A DNA stretch of 64,000 nucleotides from Devosia lacusdianchii (GTDB taxonomy: Bacteria; Pseudomonadota; Alphaproteobacteria; Rhizobiales; Devosiaceae). Each line of letters starts with the position of its first letter. Within the stretch, counting starts at the first letter, position 1. The notes beneath the pieces were generated by a model that ran no database searches, was not told the origin of the DNA, and saw only the letters and a list, made by a program, of their open reading frames with translations. Made by a program: the position numbers and the translations under genes. Location of the stretch: assembly GCF_022429625.1 (NCBI RefSeq), contig NZ_CP092483.1, positions 3,596,001 to 3,660,000 on the forward strand, written 5' to 3'. This document shows positions 41,153-49,877 of this stretch, in pieces.

Positions 41153-42598
41153 CTAGTTGAAACTCGGCGGCGCGCTGAGATCGAACGCCGGTGGCGCCGT
41201 CAGGTCGCCCCCGCCCGCAGGTGGCAGGGTGATCTGGATGGTGTTCAGATCGACCTCGGGACCTTTGTCGAGGAAAAAGGTCACCAATTCCGGGAAGGCA
41301 ATGAGCAGCCCGACCAGGATGAGTTGTAACACCAGCCACGGGATCGCACCCAGATAGATGTCGCGCGTCTTGACCGTTTCGCGGGGCGCAATACTTCGCA
41401 GATAGAACAGTGCGAAACCGAAGGGTGGATGCATGAAACTTGTCTGCATATTGGCGCAGATCATCACCCCGAACCAAACGAGATCGATCCCAAGCGCATC
41501 GGCCACCGGCGCCAGCAGCGGGATGACGATGAAGGCGATCTCGAAGAAGTCGAGAAAGAACGCCAGAACGAAGACGAAGATATTGACGAAGATCAGGAAG
41601 CCAACGACGCCACCCGGCAGGTTGGTCAGCATATCTTCGATCCAGTGACCGCCGCCGACGCCCTGGAAGATCAGCGAAAATACCCGCGCGCCCAACAGGA
41701 TGAAGACCACCATGGCCGTGAGCCGCATGGTCGATTCCATGCCCGACCACATCAGTTTCCAGGTCAGGCGCTTGTTGAACCAGGCAAGCACCATCGCACC
41801 GACCACGCCCATCGCCCCCGCCTCGGTTGGCGTAACCAGGCCGAGGAAGATCGTGCCGAGCACAAGGAAAATCAGCGCCAGAGACGGGATGATGCCGCGA
41901 GCCACCTTGCCGGCCAGCGCCCAGCCGCGCAGCGTGCGAGCTTCGGGCGGGAGCGCCGGCACATCCTGCGGGCGGATGATCGAGAGAATAAACACCCAAC
42001 CGGCGAACAGCAGCACCTGCACGATCGAGGCGCCTGTGGCCCCGATATACATGTCGCCCGGGGAGCGCTGCAGTTGGTCAGCCAGCACGATCAGCACCAG
42101 CGAGGGCGGAATGAGCTGGGTGATGGTGCCCGAGGCAGCGATGACACCGGTGGCGTGCCGGGTGGAATAGCCATAGCGCGTCATGATCGGCAGCGAGATC
42201 AGCCCCATGGCGATCACCGAGGCCGCCACTGTGCCGGTAATGGCGCCAAGCACGGCGCCAACGAGGATCACCGCATAGGAAAGGCCACCGCGCACGCCAC
42301 CGAACAGCTGCCCGAAACCCTCGAGAAGATCTTCTGCAAGACCCGACTTTTCGAGGATCACCCCCATGAAGGTAAAGAACGGAATGGCCAGGAGGAGCTG
42401 GTTATTGAGCACGCCAAACAGCTGATAAGTCAGGTTGCCCATGAAATTGGGCGATATCATCCCCAACTCGATGGCGGCGAGCCCGAAGAACAGCCCGACC
42501 GCAGCCAGGGCGAAGGCGGCCGGATAGCCGATCACCATGAACAGGATCAGCCCACCGAACATCAACGGCGCCATATTGGCGCGAATGAAATCAATCAT
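41153..42598 (-). CDS. dctM: TRAP transporter large permease (DctM)
   Basis: A 481-residue inner-membrane protein with about 12 transmembrane helices. GAVLGAITGTVAASVIAMGLISLPIMTRYGY and the later PTEAGAMGVVGA are the DctM signatures. It forms the sodium-coupled channel with DctQ. A C-terminal Pro-rich tail (about 30 residues, PPAGGGDLTAPPAFDLSAPP) is unusual. The ATG overlaps the dctQ stop as ATGA. Confidence 0.94.
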   Translation of the reverse strand: MIDFIRANMAPLMFGGLILFMVIGYPAAFALAAVGLFFGLAAIELGMISPNFMGNLTYQLFGVLNNQLLLAIPFFTFMGVILEKSGLAEDLLEGFGQLFGGVRGGLSYAVILVGAVLGAITGTVAASVIAMGLISLPIMTRYGYSTRHATGVIAASGTITQLIPPSLVLIVLADQLQRSPGDMYIGATGASIVQVLLFAGWVFILSIIRPQDVPALPPEARTLRGWALAGKVARGIIPSLALIFLVLGTIFLGLVTPTEAGAMGVVGAMVLAWFNKRLTWKLMWSGMESTMRLTAMVVFILLGARVFSLIFQGVGGGHWIEDMLTNLPGGVVGFLIFVNIFVFVLAFFLDFFEIAFIVIPLLAPVADALGIDLVWFGVMICANMQTSFMHPPFGFALFYLRSIAPRETVKTRDIYLGAIPWLVLQLILVGLLIAFPELVTFFLDKGPEVDLNTIQITLPPAGGGDLTAPPAFDLSAPPSFN

Positions 42599-43200
42599 TG
42601 CAGCGGTTTCTCATAGGCGAATTCACGCACGTAATTGGTAGTGAGTGCCAGGATGCATTTGACGATCTCGGCAATGCCCTGGAGCCCGAGAATCGCGAAG
42701 CCGATGGGGATCATGAAACGCATCGGCCAAAGGGGCAAACCGCCCGCATTCAGCGAACCCTCATTGCGCACGAAGGCCTGTAGCGCCCAGCCCCAGGTAA
42801 AATAGATCATCAGGATGCAGAGCGGCATCAGGAAGAATAGGCCGCCGAGCAGGTCGATCCAGGTCCGCGCCTTCTCGCTGATGGCGCCATAGATCAGATC
42901 GACCCGAACATGCTCGTTGATCTTGAGCGCCCAGGCGCCGCCGAACATCACCATCGCGGCAAACATGTACTGCACCGCCTCGACCAGCGAGTTGGAATTG
43001 CGCCCGAAGGCGCTGACCGCCCAGCCGAAGATCGCAACATTATTCGTGCGGTCGAACCAGAGCATGGCACTGCTGGAATAGCGGAACGCCGCATAGAACG
43101 CGGTCAGTAGTGCAGAAAACAGCACCATCCAGATGGCAATGAGGCCAAAGATGCGGCTGATCTCATCGATGGCGCGTATGACGCGCAACACTATCGACAC
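42595..43200 (-). CDS. dctQ: TRAP transporter small permease (DctQ)
   Basis: The GTG at 43200, six bases after GGGAGGG, gives 201 residues with four transmembrane helices. It contains the DctQ features WAVSAFGRNSNSLVEAVQYMFAAMVMFGGAWALKINEHVRVDL. A TTG at 43233 would add 11 residues but would swallow the ribosome site. First gene of the dctQ-dctM operon. Confidence 0.92.
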   Translation of the reverse strand: MSIVLRVIRAIDEISRIFGLIAIWMVLFSALLTAFYAAFRYSSSAMLWFDRTNNVAIFGWAVSAFGRNSNSLVEAVQYMFAAMVMFGGAWALKINEHVRVDLIYGAISEKARTWIDLLGGLFFLMPLCILMIYFTWGWALQAFVRNEGSLNAGGLPLWPMRFMIPIGFAILGLQGIAEIVKCILALTTNYVREFAYEKPLQ

Positions 43201-43386
43201 GTCCGACCCTCCCTTGTCGTTTGCGTCGCGCAATCAATGGCATGCTCAAACTCATTTGCAAATCAACGATTGGCTCTCGCTCGAAAGTTTAGGCGTATTT
43301 CGTCCGCGGAGGATTAAAGGCGAGGGGCCGGTGTTGACGCCTGTGAGGGCTGCGACGACGGCCCCGTAACATGGAGGGAAAATCCC

Positions 43387-43785
43387 ATGAAGTTCCGTTC
43401 GATCCTCGCCGGCGCCGCCGCGCTTGCTCTGCTTGCCATGCCTGCCTTCGCTGCCGACTATCTGGGCGGCGCTGTGAAATCGACCGACATCGGCGGCAAA
43501 ATGCTGCTGACCGATGCCAACGGCATGGTGCTCTATACCTTCGACAAGGACACCAATGGCGACGGCAAGAGCGTCTGCAACGGTGACTGCGCCGTCAAAT
43601 GGCCCCCGCTGATGGCCGAAGCCGGTGCAGCTCCCGAAGGCGACTTCACCGTTGTGACCCGCGACGATGGCTCGACCATGTGGGCCTATAAGGGCTGGCC
43701 GCTGTACTACTGGTACGAGGACATGGCGGCCGGCGAGACCAAAGGTGACGGCGTCGGTGGCGTCTGGCATGTTGCCGTCGAATAA
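43387..43785 (+). CDS. Exported protein with secreted-repeat (PF03640, COG4315-like) domain
   Basis: A 132-residue precursor with signal peptide to about residue 23 (MPAFA|ADYL). Two repeats of the type LLTDANGMVLYTFDKD ... CNGDCAVKWPPL and DDGSTMWAYKGWPLYYWYED match the secreted repeat of unknown function. The two cysteines CNGDC could form a disulfide. ATG follows GGAGGG. It is 14 bases ahead of the ECF sigma gene, so it may be part of the same operon and under that sigma factor's control. Confidence 0.85.
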   Translation: MKFRSILAGAAALALLAMPAFAADYLGGAVKSTDIGGKMLLTDANGMVLYTFDKDTNGDGKSVCNGDCAVKWPPLMAEAGAAPEGDFTVVTRDDGSTMWAYKGWPLYYWYEDMAAGETKGDGVGGVWHVAVE

Positions 43786-43799
43786 GCTCTAGGCTGTCT

Positions 43800-44306
43800 G
43801 TGGATCAGTTTCTCGATCAGGTCGAAGCCTGCGTACCGGCCCTGCGGCGCTATGCCCGGGCGCTGACGCGCAATGCCGACCTGGCCGACGATCTGGTTCA
43901 GGACTGCCTCGAACGCGCCATCTCCAGGCGCGGCCTGTTCCGTCCGTCAGGGCCGGTCCGCGCCTGGCTGTTTACGATCCTGCTGAACCTTTATCGCAAT
44001 GCGCTTCGTTCCTCCCATAGAAGGGGCGAGACCGTCGACATCGATGCGGTTCCCGAGCCATCGACCCCGGCCCCGCAGCCGGGCCATATCGCGCTGGCCG
44101 AAATGGCCCGTGCCATCGACACATTGCCACTGGAGCAAAAGGAAGCCTTGCTGCTCGTTGCCCTCGAAGGCCTGCCCTATGCCGAAGCCGCCGGCATTCT
44201 GAAGGTGCCGATGGGCACGCTGATGAGCCGCCTGGGGCGGGCCCGCGCCACCTTGCGCGTAATCACCGGCTCTCCGGTCGAGCCCCATCTGAGGACGGTC
44301 AAATGA
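43800..44306 (+). CDS. ECF RNA polymerase sigma factor
   Basis: A 168-residue group 4 sigma. Region 2 (about 10-75: VPALRRYARALTRNADLADDLVQDCLERAISRR, AWLFTILLNLYRNALRSSHRR), a Pro-rich linker, and region 4 (about 105-160: AIDTLPLEQKEALLLVALEGLPYAEAAGILKVPMGTLMSRLGRAR). The start is GTG 43800. The last codons overlap the anti-sigma ATG as ATGA. The exact ECF group cannot be set by eye. Confidence 0.92.
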   Translation: MDQFLDQVEACVPALRRYARALTRNADLADDLVQDCLERAISRRGLFRPSGPVRAWLFTILLNLYRNALRSSHRRGETVDIDAVPEPSTPAPQPGHIALAEMARAIDTLPLEQKEALLLVALEGLPYAEAAGILKVPMGTLMSRLGRARATLRVITGSPVEPHLRTVK

Positions 44307-45106
44307 GCGAGGTCACCCGCGACATGTTGATGGCCTATGCCGATGGGCAACTCGACGCTGACGAGCGCGCCACCGTCGAGACCGCGTTGACGACCAATCC
44401 GGACGCAGCGGCGGAAGTGGCGCTGCTGCAGCGCCAGACCGACGCCATCAAGACCCTCTTCGCCCCAGCTGGCGCTGAAGCCGTTCCGGCCCGCCTCAAG
44501 CCACGCCGCCTGGCGGCCGAACTGAGCCGCCGCCGCGCCAATTCCTGGGGCTGGGCGGCCGCCGCCATCGTGCTGGTCGGCCTCGGCCTGGGCGCAGGCT
44601 GGTTCGCGCGGCCGCTCTTCGACGCCCGCCCCGCCAGCGCCTCCCTGATCGCCGACGCGGTCAACGCCCACACAGTCTATGTCGCCGAAAACCGGCATGC
44701 CGTGGAAGTCGCCAGCAATGACAGCGAACATCTGTCCACCTGGCTGTCCAACCGCCTGGCCACGCCGCTCGGCATGCCGGACCTCAATGCCCAGGGCTTT
44801 ACCCTGGTCGGCGGACGCCTGCTGCCCGGTGAGCCGGACAAGGGCGGCCGGGCTGCACAACTGATGTATGAGAATGCCGCCAAGGATCGGATCACCATCT
44901 ACGTCACCGCCGCCCTGCCCGACCGCCAACCGGCCTATCAGTTCACCCAATACGAAGGCGCCGAGGCCTTTTACTGGGCCAATGCTCGCATCACCTGCAC
45001 GGTGGTCGGCACCTTGCCGGAAGCGCAGATGAAGGCAGTGGCCGGCGCAGTCTATGACCAGCTCACCGAGGGCGATGTTAGCGCCGACCGGATGTATCGG
45101 GGATAA
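44303..45106 (+). CDS. Transmembrane anti-sigma factor
   Basis: A 267-residue protein with an N-terminal sigma-binding region (MLMAYADGQLDADERATVETAL, the usual helix of zinc-less anti-sigma domains) and one transmembrane helix at about residues 83-103 (WGWAAAAIVLVGLGLGAGWF). A periplasmic sensing part of about 160 residues follows. It holds the upstream ECF sigma factor at the membrane. There is no HxxxCxxC zinc motif. Its 3' end overlaps the convergent lldD end by 29 bases. Confidence 0.87.
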   Translation: MSEVTRDMLMAYADGQLDADERATVETALTTNPDAAAEVALLQRQTDAIKTLFAPAGAEAVPARLKPRRLAAELSRRRANSWGWAAAAIVLVGLGLGAGWFARPLFDARPASASLIADAVNAHTVYVAENRHAVEVASNDSEHLSTWLSNRLATPLGMPDLNAQGFTLVGGRLLPGEPDKGGRAAQLMYENAAKDRITIYVTAALPDRQPAYQFTQYEGAEAFYWANARITCTVVGTLPEAQMKAVAGAVYDQLTEGDVSADRMYRG

Positions 45107-46280
45107 CCACCGGCGCGTTCCGTTTGGGAATGTCGTTGGAGTAGATATTGTGCAGGCCGACATTGAGAATGTCGCGTTCGCCGCACAGGGCCATGGTCGT
45201 GTCGAGTTCCTTGCGGATGATGTCGAGCACGCGGGTGACGCCGGCTTCGCCGCCCGCACCCAGGCCATAGAGCATGGGGCGGCCGATGAACGTCCCCTTG
45301 GCGCCATAGGCCATGGCCTTGAGGACGTCCTGACCGGAGCGGATACCGCTATCGAGATAAACCTCGGTCCGCTTGCCGATGGCATCGACAATCTCGGGCA
45401 GCACCCGGATGGTCGACGGCGCGCCGTCGAGTTGCCGCCCGCCGTGGTTGGAAACGATCACCGCGTCGGCACCATTGTCGACCGCTGCGATGGCGTCATC
45501 CGGGTCTAGAACGCCCTTGACGATGACGGGACCGCCAAAGCGCTTCTTGACCCAGGCGATGTCGGCCCAATTCAGCGTCGGGTCGAATTGCGATGCGGTC
45601 CACGCCGAGAGCGAGGCCAGGTCGTGGTCGCCGCCAACATGCCCAACGATATTGCGGAAGGTGTGCCGCTTCGTTCCCAGCATGCCCAGGCACCACAGCG
45701 GGTGCTGCATCATCTGCCAGACCGAATAGGCATTGAACTTGGGCGGTGTCGACAGCCCGTTATGGATGTCCTTGTGCCGCTGCCCCAGGATCTGCAGGTC
45801 CATGGTCAGCACCAGCGCCGAGCACTTGGCCGCCTTGGCGCGGTCAATCAACCGCTCGATGAAGGCCCGATCCCGCATGACGTAGAGCTGGAACCAGAAC
45901 GGCGCGCTGGTATTCTCGGCAATGTCCTCGATCGAGCACACGCTCATGGTCGAGAGCGCGAAGGGAATGCCGTATTTCTCGGCCGCCTTGGCCGCCTTGA
46001 TCTCGCCATCGGCCACCTGCATGCCGCCGGTCGCCGCCGGCGCGATGGCCACCGGCATGGTGATCTCTTTGCCCAGCATCGTGGTCTTGAGGTTGCGGCC
46101 CTCGAGATTGACCGCGACCTTCTGCTTGAGCTTGATCTTGTTGAAGTCGCTCTCGTTGTCGCGATAGGTGCCTTCGGTATAGCTGCCGCTATCGGCATAC
46201 TCGAAGAACATCTTGGGCACCCGGCGGCGCGCAGCCGTCTTCATCTCGTCAACGGTGAGGATCTTATCGAGCGCGGGCAT
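45078..46280 (-). CDS. lldD: L-lactate dehydrogenase (FMN, quinone-linked)
   Basis: A 400-residue alpha-hydroxy-acid dehydrogenase: N-terminal helix KILTVDEMKTAARRRVPKMFFEYADSGSYTE, FMN site PVAIAPAATGGMQ, catalytic His about 277 in SNHGGRQLDGAPS, and DSGIRSGQDVLKAMAYGA. It oxidises L-lactate (or a similar hydroxy acid) to the keto acid and feeds the respiratory chain. A copy of the CTAACATGTTAG palindrome lies 31 bases upstream of the ATG, so it is probably under the GntR regulator at 51548. Confidence 0.9.
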   Translation of the reverse strand: MPALDKILTVDEMKTAARRRVPKMFFEYADSGSYTEGTYRDNESDFNKIKLKQKVAVNLEGRNLKTTMLGKEITMPVAIAPAATGGMQVADGEIKAAKAAEKYGIPFALSTMSVCSIEDIAENTSAPFWFQLYVMRDRAFIERLIDRAKAAKCSALVLTMDLQILGQRHKDIHNGLSTPPKFNAYSVWQMMQHPLWCLGMLGTKRHTFRNIVGHVGGDHDLASLSAWTASQFDPTLNWADIAWVKKRFGGPVIVKGVLDPDDAIAAVDNGADAVIVSNHGGRQLDGAPSTIRVLPEIVDAIGKRTEVYLDSGIRSGQDVLKAMAYGAKGTFIGRPMLYGLGAGGEAGVTRVLDIIRKELDTTMALCGERDILNVGLHNIYSNDIPKRNAPVVIPDTSGRR

Positions 46281-46310
46281 GCGGAAACTCCGGTTTGACT
46301 TGCCGTAGCA

Positions 46311-46324
46311 ACTAACATGTTAGT
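46311..46324. promoter_or_regulatory. GntR-type operator upstream of lldD
   Basis: ACTAACATGTTAGT, a 14-bp perfect palindrome. The 12-bp core CTAACATGTTAG recurs at 51535 and 52863. Its spacing fits an operator overlapping the lldD promoter. Confidence 0.8.
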
Positions 46325-46671
46325 CGTCAATCGGTGGAGTGGCGCAGCCAAGTTTGCCGCCTGGATCGCGGTTATCGTCAACGAGCGGGCCCCGAGGCGG
46401 CCACCGCCCCGTGTATGAATTTGTATGAGACGTTAGCCGCCTCGGGGTTGCCGGTTTTTGGAACAGTACTCGGGGATCGCGGACTGCGGACGCTCGCCGC
46501 AGCCGGCCAGTACTCGAACCTGCACGCGCAGCGACGCACGGCCCGGCACCACCCCGGCCGCAGTTCGCTGCAGCGCCACCCGTCAATCCGGGGTGATGGG
46601 GAGAGGATGGCACAGTTTCTGGGGGCGGGGATAAGCGGGATAGCTCGCAGGTGCTACCCTCGTCCCCGATC

Positions 46672-46755
46672 GTCGCCCTCGGGCTTGACCCGAGGGGTCT
46701 ATACTTGGTGAAGCCGCCGCAAGTGCAGAACCCTCAGGTCAAGCCCGAGGGTGAC
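46672..46755. repeat. Family A palindromic intergenic repeat, full copy
   Basis: GTCGCCCTCGGGCTTGACCC-GAGGGG ... ACTTG ... CAAGTG ... CCTCAGGTCAAGCCCGAGG-GTGAC, 84 bases, same layout as the copies at 17813 and 21003. Confidence 0.87.
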
Positions 46756-46822
46756 GGCCGGTGGGTAGCCCTTGCATGATTCCCGGCTTACCCATCAAAT
46801 GCCGGCAAAATGGAGGACGACA

Positions 46823-47737
46823 ATGGCAGAAGGCGGCGCGGCGCTCGAGGTCATCGATAGAAAGTTCGGGGCCATGACGCATGGCAGCGCAGCGCTTGAG
46901 GTGCTGTATGACCAATGCCGCTGGGCCGAGGGCCCGGTCTGGTTCGGCGATGGCAATTACCTGGTCTGGAGCGACATTCCGAACGACCGCTTGCTGCGCT
47001 GGATACCCGATGTCGGCGTCGCGCCCTTCCGCGCGCCGTCCAATTACATCAACGGCAATACCCGCGACCGCGAGGGCCGGCTGATATCGTGCTCGCATGG
47101 CGCGCGGGCGGTTTTGCGCACCGAGCTGGACGGAACCGTCACCACGCTGGTCGACCGCTACCAGGGCAAGCGCCTCAATTCGCCCAATGACGTCGTGGTC
47201 AAATCCGACGGCACCATCTGGTTCACCGATCCCACTTACGGCATCCTGACCGATTACGAAGGTTACAAGTCGGACCAGGAGCAGGACGGCTGCTATGTCT
47301 ATCGCTTCGATCCCGCCAATGGCGCGTTGACCGTCGTCGCCGACGACTTCGCCAAGCCGAACGGCCTGGCCTTTTCGGCCGACGAGAGCATCCTCTACGT
47401 TTCCGATACCGGTCGCAGCCACAACCCCGACGTGCCGGCCTATATCCGCAAGTTCGCCGTCAATGGCGACCGGCTGACCAATCCGGATATCTTTGCCCAT
47501 ATCGACAGCGGCCTGCCCGATGGCTTCCGGCTCGATACCGATGGCAATATCTGGACCAGTGCCGGCCCCAATGTGAATGTCTACGACCCGGCCGGTGGTC
47601 TGCTCGGCCGTATCCGCACCGGCCAGTCGACCTCCAACGTCACCTTTGGCGGACCGCGACGCAACCGGCTGTTCATCACCTCCAGCCAGTACCTGATGTC
47701 GATCTATGTCGGCGCGACGGGCCTGCAGCGCCCTTGA
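46823..47737 (+). CDS. SMP-30 / gluconolactonase family lactonase
   Basis: ATG 46823 follows GGAGGA and gives 304 residues. It is a six-bladed propeller hydrolase: RWAEGPVWFGDGNYLVWSDIPND at the N terminus supplies the first metal Glu, LNSPNDVVVKSDGTIWFTDPTYGI the Asn ligand, and DGFRLDTDGNIWTSAGP the catalytic Asp region. The family opens sugar lactones. Given the neighbours, a sugar-acid lactone such as fuconolactone is a possible substrate, but that is inferred. It overlaps the next gene as TTGA. Confidence 0.88.
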   Translation: MAEGGAALEVIDRKFGAMTHGSAALEVLYDQCRWAEGPVWFGDGNYLVWSDIPNDRLLRWIPDVGVAPFRAPSNYINGNTRDREGRLISCSHGARAVLRTELDGTVTTLVDRYQGKRLNSPNDVVVKSDGTIWFTDPTYGILTDYEGYKSDQEQDGCYVYRFDPANGALTVVADDFAKPNGLAFSADESILYVSDTGRSHNPDVPAYIRKFAVNGDRLTNPDIFAHIDSGLPDGFRLDTDGNIWTSAGPNVNVYDPAGGLLGRIRTGQSTSNVTFGGPRRNRLFITSSQYLMSIYVGATGLQRP

Positions 47738-48369
47738 GGTTCGATCGGGCGGCGTTCATCACGCAAAACCTGCGGCTCGAACCCGTGCCGTCGCTGCCGG
47801 AGATCAGGCTCTATACCGCCCATCCCGGTAGTCGGCTGTCTCGTTTAGCCGATCGCGACGACCCCGATCCGCCACCACCCTACTGGGCCTATCAATGGGC
47901 GGGCGGATTGGCCCTGGCGCATCATTTTCGGGCGTACCCGGAAGCGGTGACGGACAAACGCGTGCTCGACCTCGGAGCCGGTTCGGGCCTTGTCGGGATT
48001 GCGGCGGCCAGGACCGGGGCAAGGGCGTTCGCCGCGGAAATTGATCCGAACGGCCAGGCGGCGATTGCTCTCAACGCAGAAGCTAATGGGGTTGTGATCT
48101 CATTGACCGATGTCGATCTGGCCGAAGCGCCTGAAGGCTTCGACCTGATTGCAGCAGGGGACGTGTTCTACAATGCCGAGGTTGGCCGGCTGATGCTGCC
48201 GTTTTTGCAGCTTTGCCGGGCGGCCGGAATGGCCGTGCTGATCGGTGATCCCGATCGGCGGGATTTGCCGCTCGACCGGTTGGAGCGCGTGGCTTCGTAC
48301 GCCGTTGGCGACGTTGGTGACGCAAGGGCAAGCGCCGATCGATCGGGATCGGTTTACCGACTCGCCTGA
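47734..48369 (+). CDS. SAM-dependent protein methyltransferase-like (ETFB-lysine / PrmA type)
   Basis: A 211-residue class I methyltransferase. PPPYWAYQWAGGLALAHHF precedes motif I VLDLGAGSGLVGIAAARTGA, then AAEIDPNGQAAIALNAEANGV and FDLIAAGDVFYN. This arrangement is typical of the electron-transfer-flavoprotein beta-lysine methyltransferase group and related nicotinamide methyltransferase-like proteins. The start is TTG 47734, which overlaps the lactonase stop as TTGA, indicating coupling. Confidence 0.8.
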   Translation: MRFDRAAFITQNLRLEPVPSLPEIRLYTAHPGSRLSRLADRDDPDPPPPYWAYQWAGGLALAHHFRAYPEAVTDKRVLDLGAGSGLVGIAAARTGARAFAAEIDPNGQAAIALNAEANGVVISLTDVDLAEAPEGFDLIAAGDVFYNAEVGRLMLPFLQLCRAAGMAVLIGDPDRRDLPLDRLERVASYAVGDVGDARASADRSGSVYRLA

Positions 48370-48456
48370 AGGCCGCTCGAATGCGGTAATCCCTGCCCAG
48401 ACGCCGATCGATCATGCTATGATTGGCGAGGGGCAGCGTAGAGGCGGAATTTTGTA

Positions 48457-49551
48457 TTGACCGACAAAGATCATGAGACGGCTCCAGTCGAAGAGCTGCT
48501 CGACACGCCAAACCTGGCCGACGCGCTGGAAAGCGACCGGTTCAAGCAGTTTCTCGACCACGTGCCCTTCGGTGTTGCGGTGGCCGATCTGCACCCCCAG
48601 GAACGACTTTCCTACGCCAATATCGAGTTCGAGCGGCTGATCGGGACGCCTGCGGGGCGCCTGGAAGGCAAGCCTTGGGCAGCCTTGCCACCCGACGCCG
48701 TCGCCAGCACTGACGGCGAACCGCTCAGTCAGGCCGTGGCCCTGCGCGACGACTATATCGGCACTTTCATCATCGAGCGCGGCGAAGGATCAATCACCGT
48801 CGACGCCTGGTCCAACGTCATAGAGGACGATGTAGGCAAGCCGGCATTCCGGCTGGTCGCCCTGGCGGAAACGAGCGCGCGGACACCGGAGGGCGAGGCC
48901 GACCTCAAGACCCAGATCCAGGAAAAGGACACGCTGCTGCGCGAACTGCAGCACCGCGTCAAAAACAACCTGCAGATGATCACCGCGCTGATCCGGCTGG
49001 AAGCGCGCAACATGCCCGACGATACCGGCAGCCAGGCCTTTCAGCGCCTTGCGGGGCGCATCAGTTCGCTGGCGCTACTCTACCAATCGCTGTCCGAGGA
49101 CGGGCACGCCGAAAGCGTCGACCTCGGTGTCTATCTTAGCCAGGTGGCATCCGCGGTGATGGCGGCACATGCCGTGGAGGGCATCCGGCTCAACCTGCAG
49201 GTCGACACCTGGCCCGTATCGGTCAATGTGGCGATGCCGACAGGGCTCGTGGTCAACGAGCTAATGATCAATGCGCTGAAGTATGCCTTTGTCGGCCGCG
49301 ACGGCGGCACCATCACGCTGCATTCGCTGGTCGACGAAACCGGCTGCCGCGTCACCATCTCCGATGATGGCGTCGGCTTGGCGGAAGGCGTGAACTGGCC
49401 CAAGCCGGGCAAGCTCAGCGCGTTGATCGTTCACTCGCTGGGCCAGAACGCCAAGGCCAAGGTAACCGTGGACTCAGTACCCGGCGCTGGCGTCAAGGTT
49501 TCGATCTTTTTCGCTCGCGCCAATGCGGAGCCCGAAGAGGTCACAGGCTAG
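48457..49551 (+). CDS. PAS-domain sensor histidine kinase, HisKA_2 type
   Basis: A 364-residue soluble kinase. A PAS domain at about residues 28-140 (LDHVPFGVAVADLHPQERLSYANIEFERLIG) is followed by the HisKA_2 dimerisation domain with His166 in LRELQHRVKNNLQMI and an HATPase domain (VVNELMINALKYAF, ISDDGVGL). There are no transmembrane segments. The type is common in alphaproteobacterial stress and light signalling. The start is TTG 48457. The partner is not in the window. Its stop overlaps the tfoX-like stop by four bases. Confidence 0.88.
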   Translation: MTDKDHETAPVEELLDTPNLADALESDRFKQFLDHVPFGVAVADLHPQERLSYANIEFERLIGTPAGRLEGKPWAALPPDAVASTDGEPLSQAVALRDDYIGTFIIERGEGSITVDAWSNVIEDDVGKPAFRLVALAETSARTPEGEADLKTQIQEKDTLLRELQHRVKNNLQMITALIRLEARNMPDDTGSQAFQRLAGRISSLALLYQSLSEDGHAESVDLGVYLSQVASAVMAAHAVEGIRLNLQVDTWPVSVNVAMPTGLVVNELMINALKYAFVGRDGGTITLHSLVDETGCRVTISDDGVGLAEGVNWPKPGKLSALIVHSLGQNAKAKVTVDSVPGAGVKVSIFFARANAEPEEVTG

Positions 49552-49877
49552 GCCTTCGGCCTTTTGGGCTTAGGCATCGGTAGCGCGGCAGCCGTCACCC
49601 GGACCAGACCAGCGAGCCAATCGGCATCATCCCAGCGGTCACCGTCGATGAGGAAATACATCTTCGAACCCGGATAGGCTTCGGCCTCGGTGACCTCGCC
49701 GAGATGGGCGCGGCCAGCTTCAGTCGGTTTGATGAACAGCTGGTCGTCGCAGATGAAGGCCATGACCTTGCCGTCGCAATACATGCCGTATTCGCCGAAC
49801 ATTTTCTTGGCCGTCATGCCGCCGGCACCAGCGCTCTGTTCGAGGATATAGTCGACCGTTTTCTGCTGCGTGCTCAC
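49548..49877 (-). CDS. TfoX N-terminal domain protein
   Basis: The GTG at 49877 overlaps the stop of the dehydratase gene as GTGA and gives 109 residues. The TfoX_N domain is clear: KKMFGEYGMYCDGKVMAFICDDQLFIKPT ... YPGSKMYFLIDGDRWDDADWLAGLV. Stand-alone TfoX_N proteins have no established role outside competence regulators. The coupling to a sugar-acid dehydratase gene is odd. Confidence 0.85.
   Translation of the reverse strand: MSTQQKTVDYILEQSAGAGGMTAKKMFGEYGMYCDGKVMAFICDDQLFIKPTEAGRAHLGEVTEAEAYPGSKMYFLIDGDRWDDADWLAGLVRVTAAALPMPKPKRPKA

Larger units (their letters stand above)
46281..46822. other. Gene-free stretch between lldD and the lactonase gene
   Basis: About 540 bases without a credible gene. 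It holds the GntR-type palindrome (46311-46324), a large inverted repeat with 12-base arms CCCCGAGGCGGC (46390-46401) and GCCGCCTCGGGG (46436-46447) followed by TTGCCGGTTTTT, and a full family A repeat (46672-46755). The inverted repeat could be a plus-strand terminator or attenuator, but no plus-strand gene precedes it. Confidence 0.55.
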
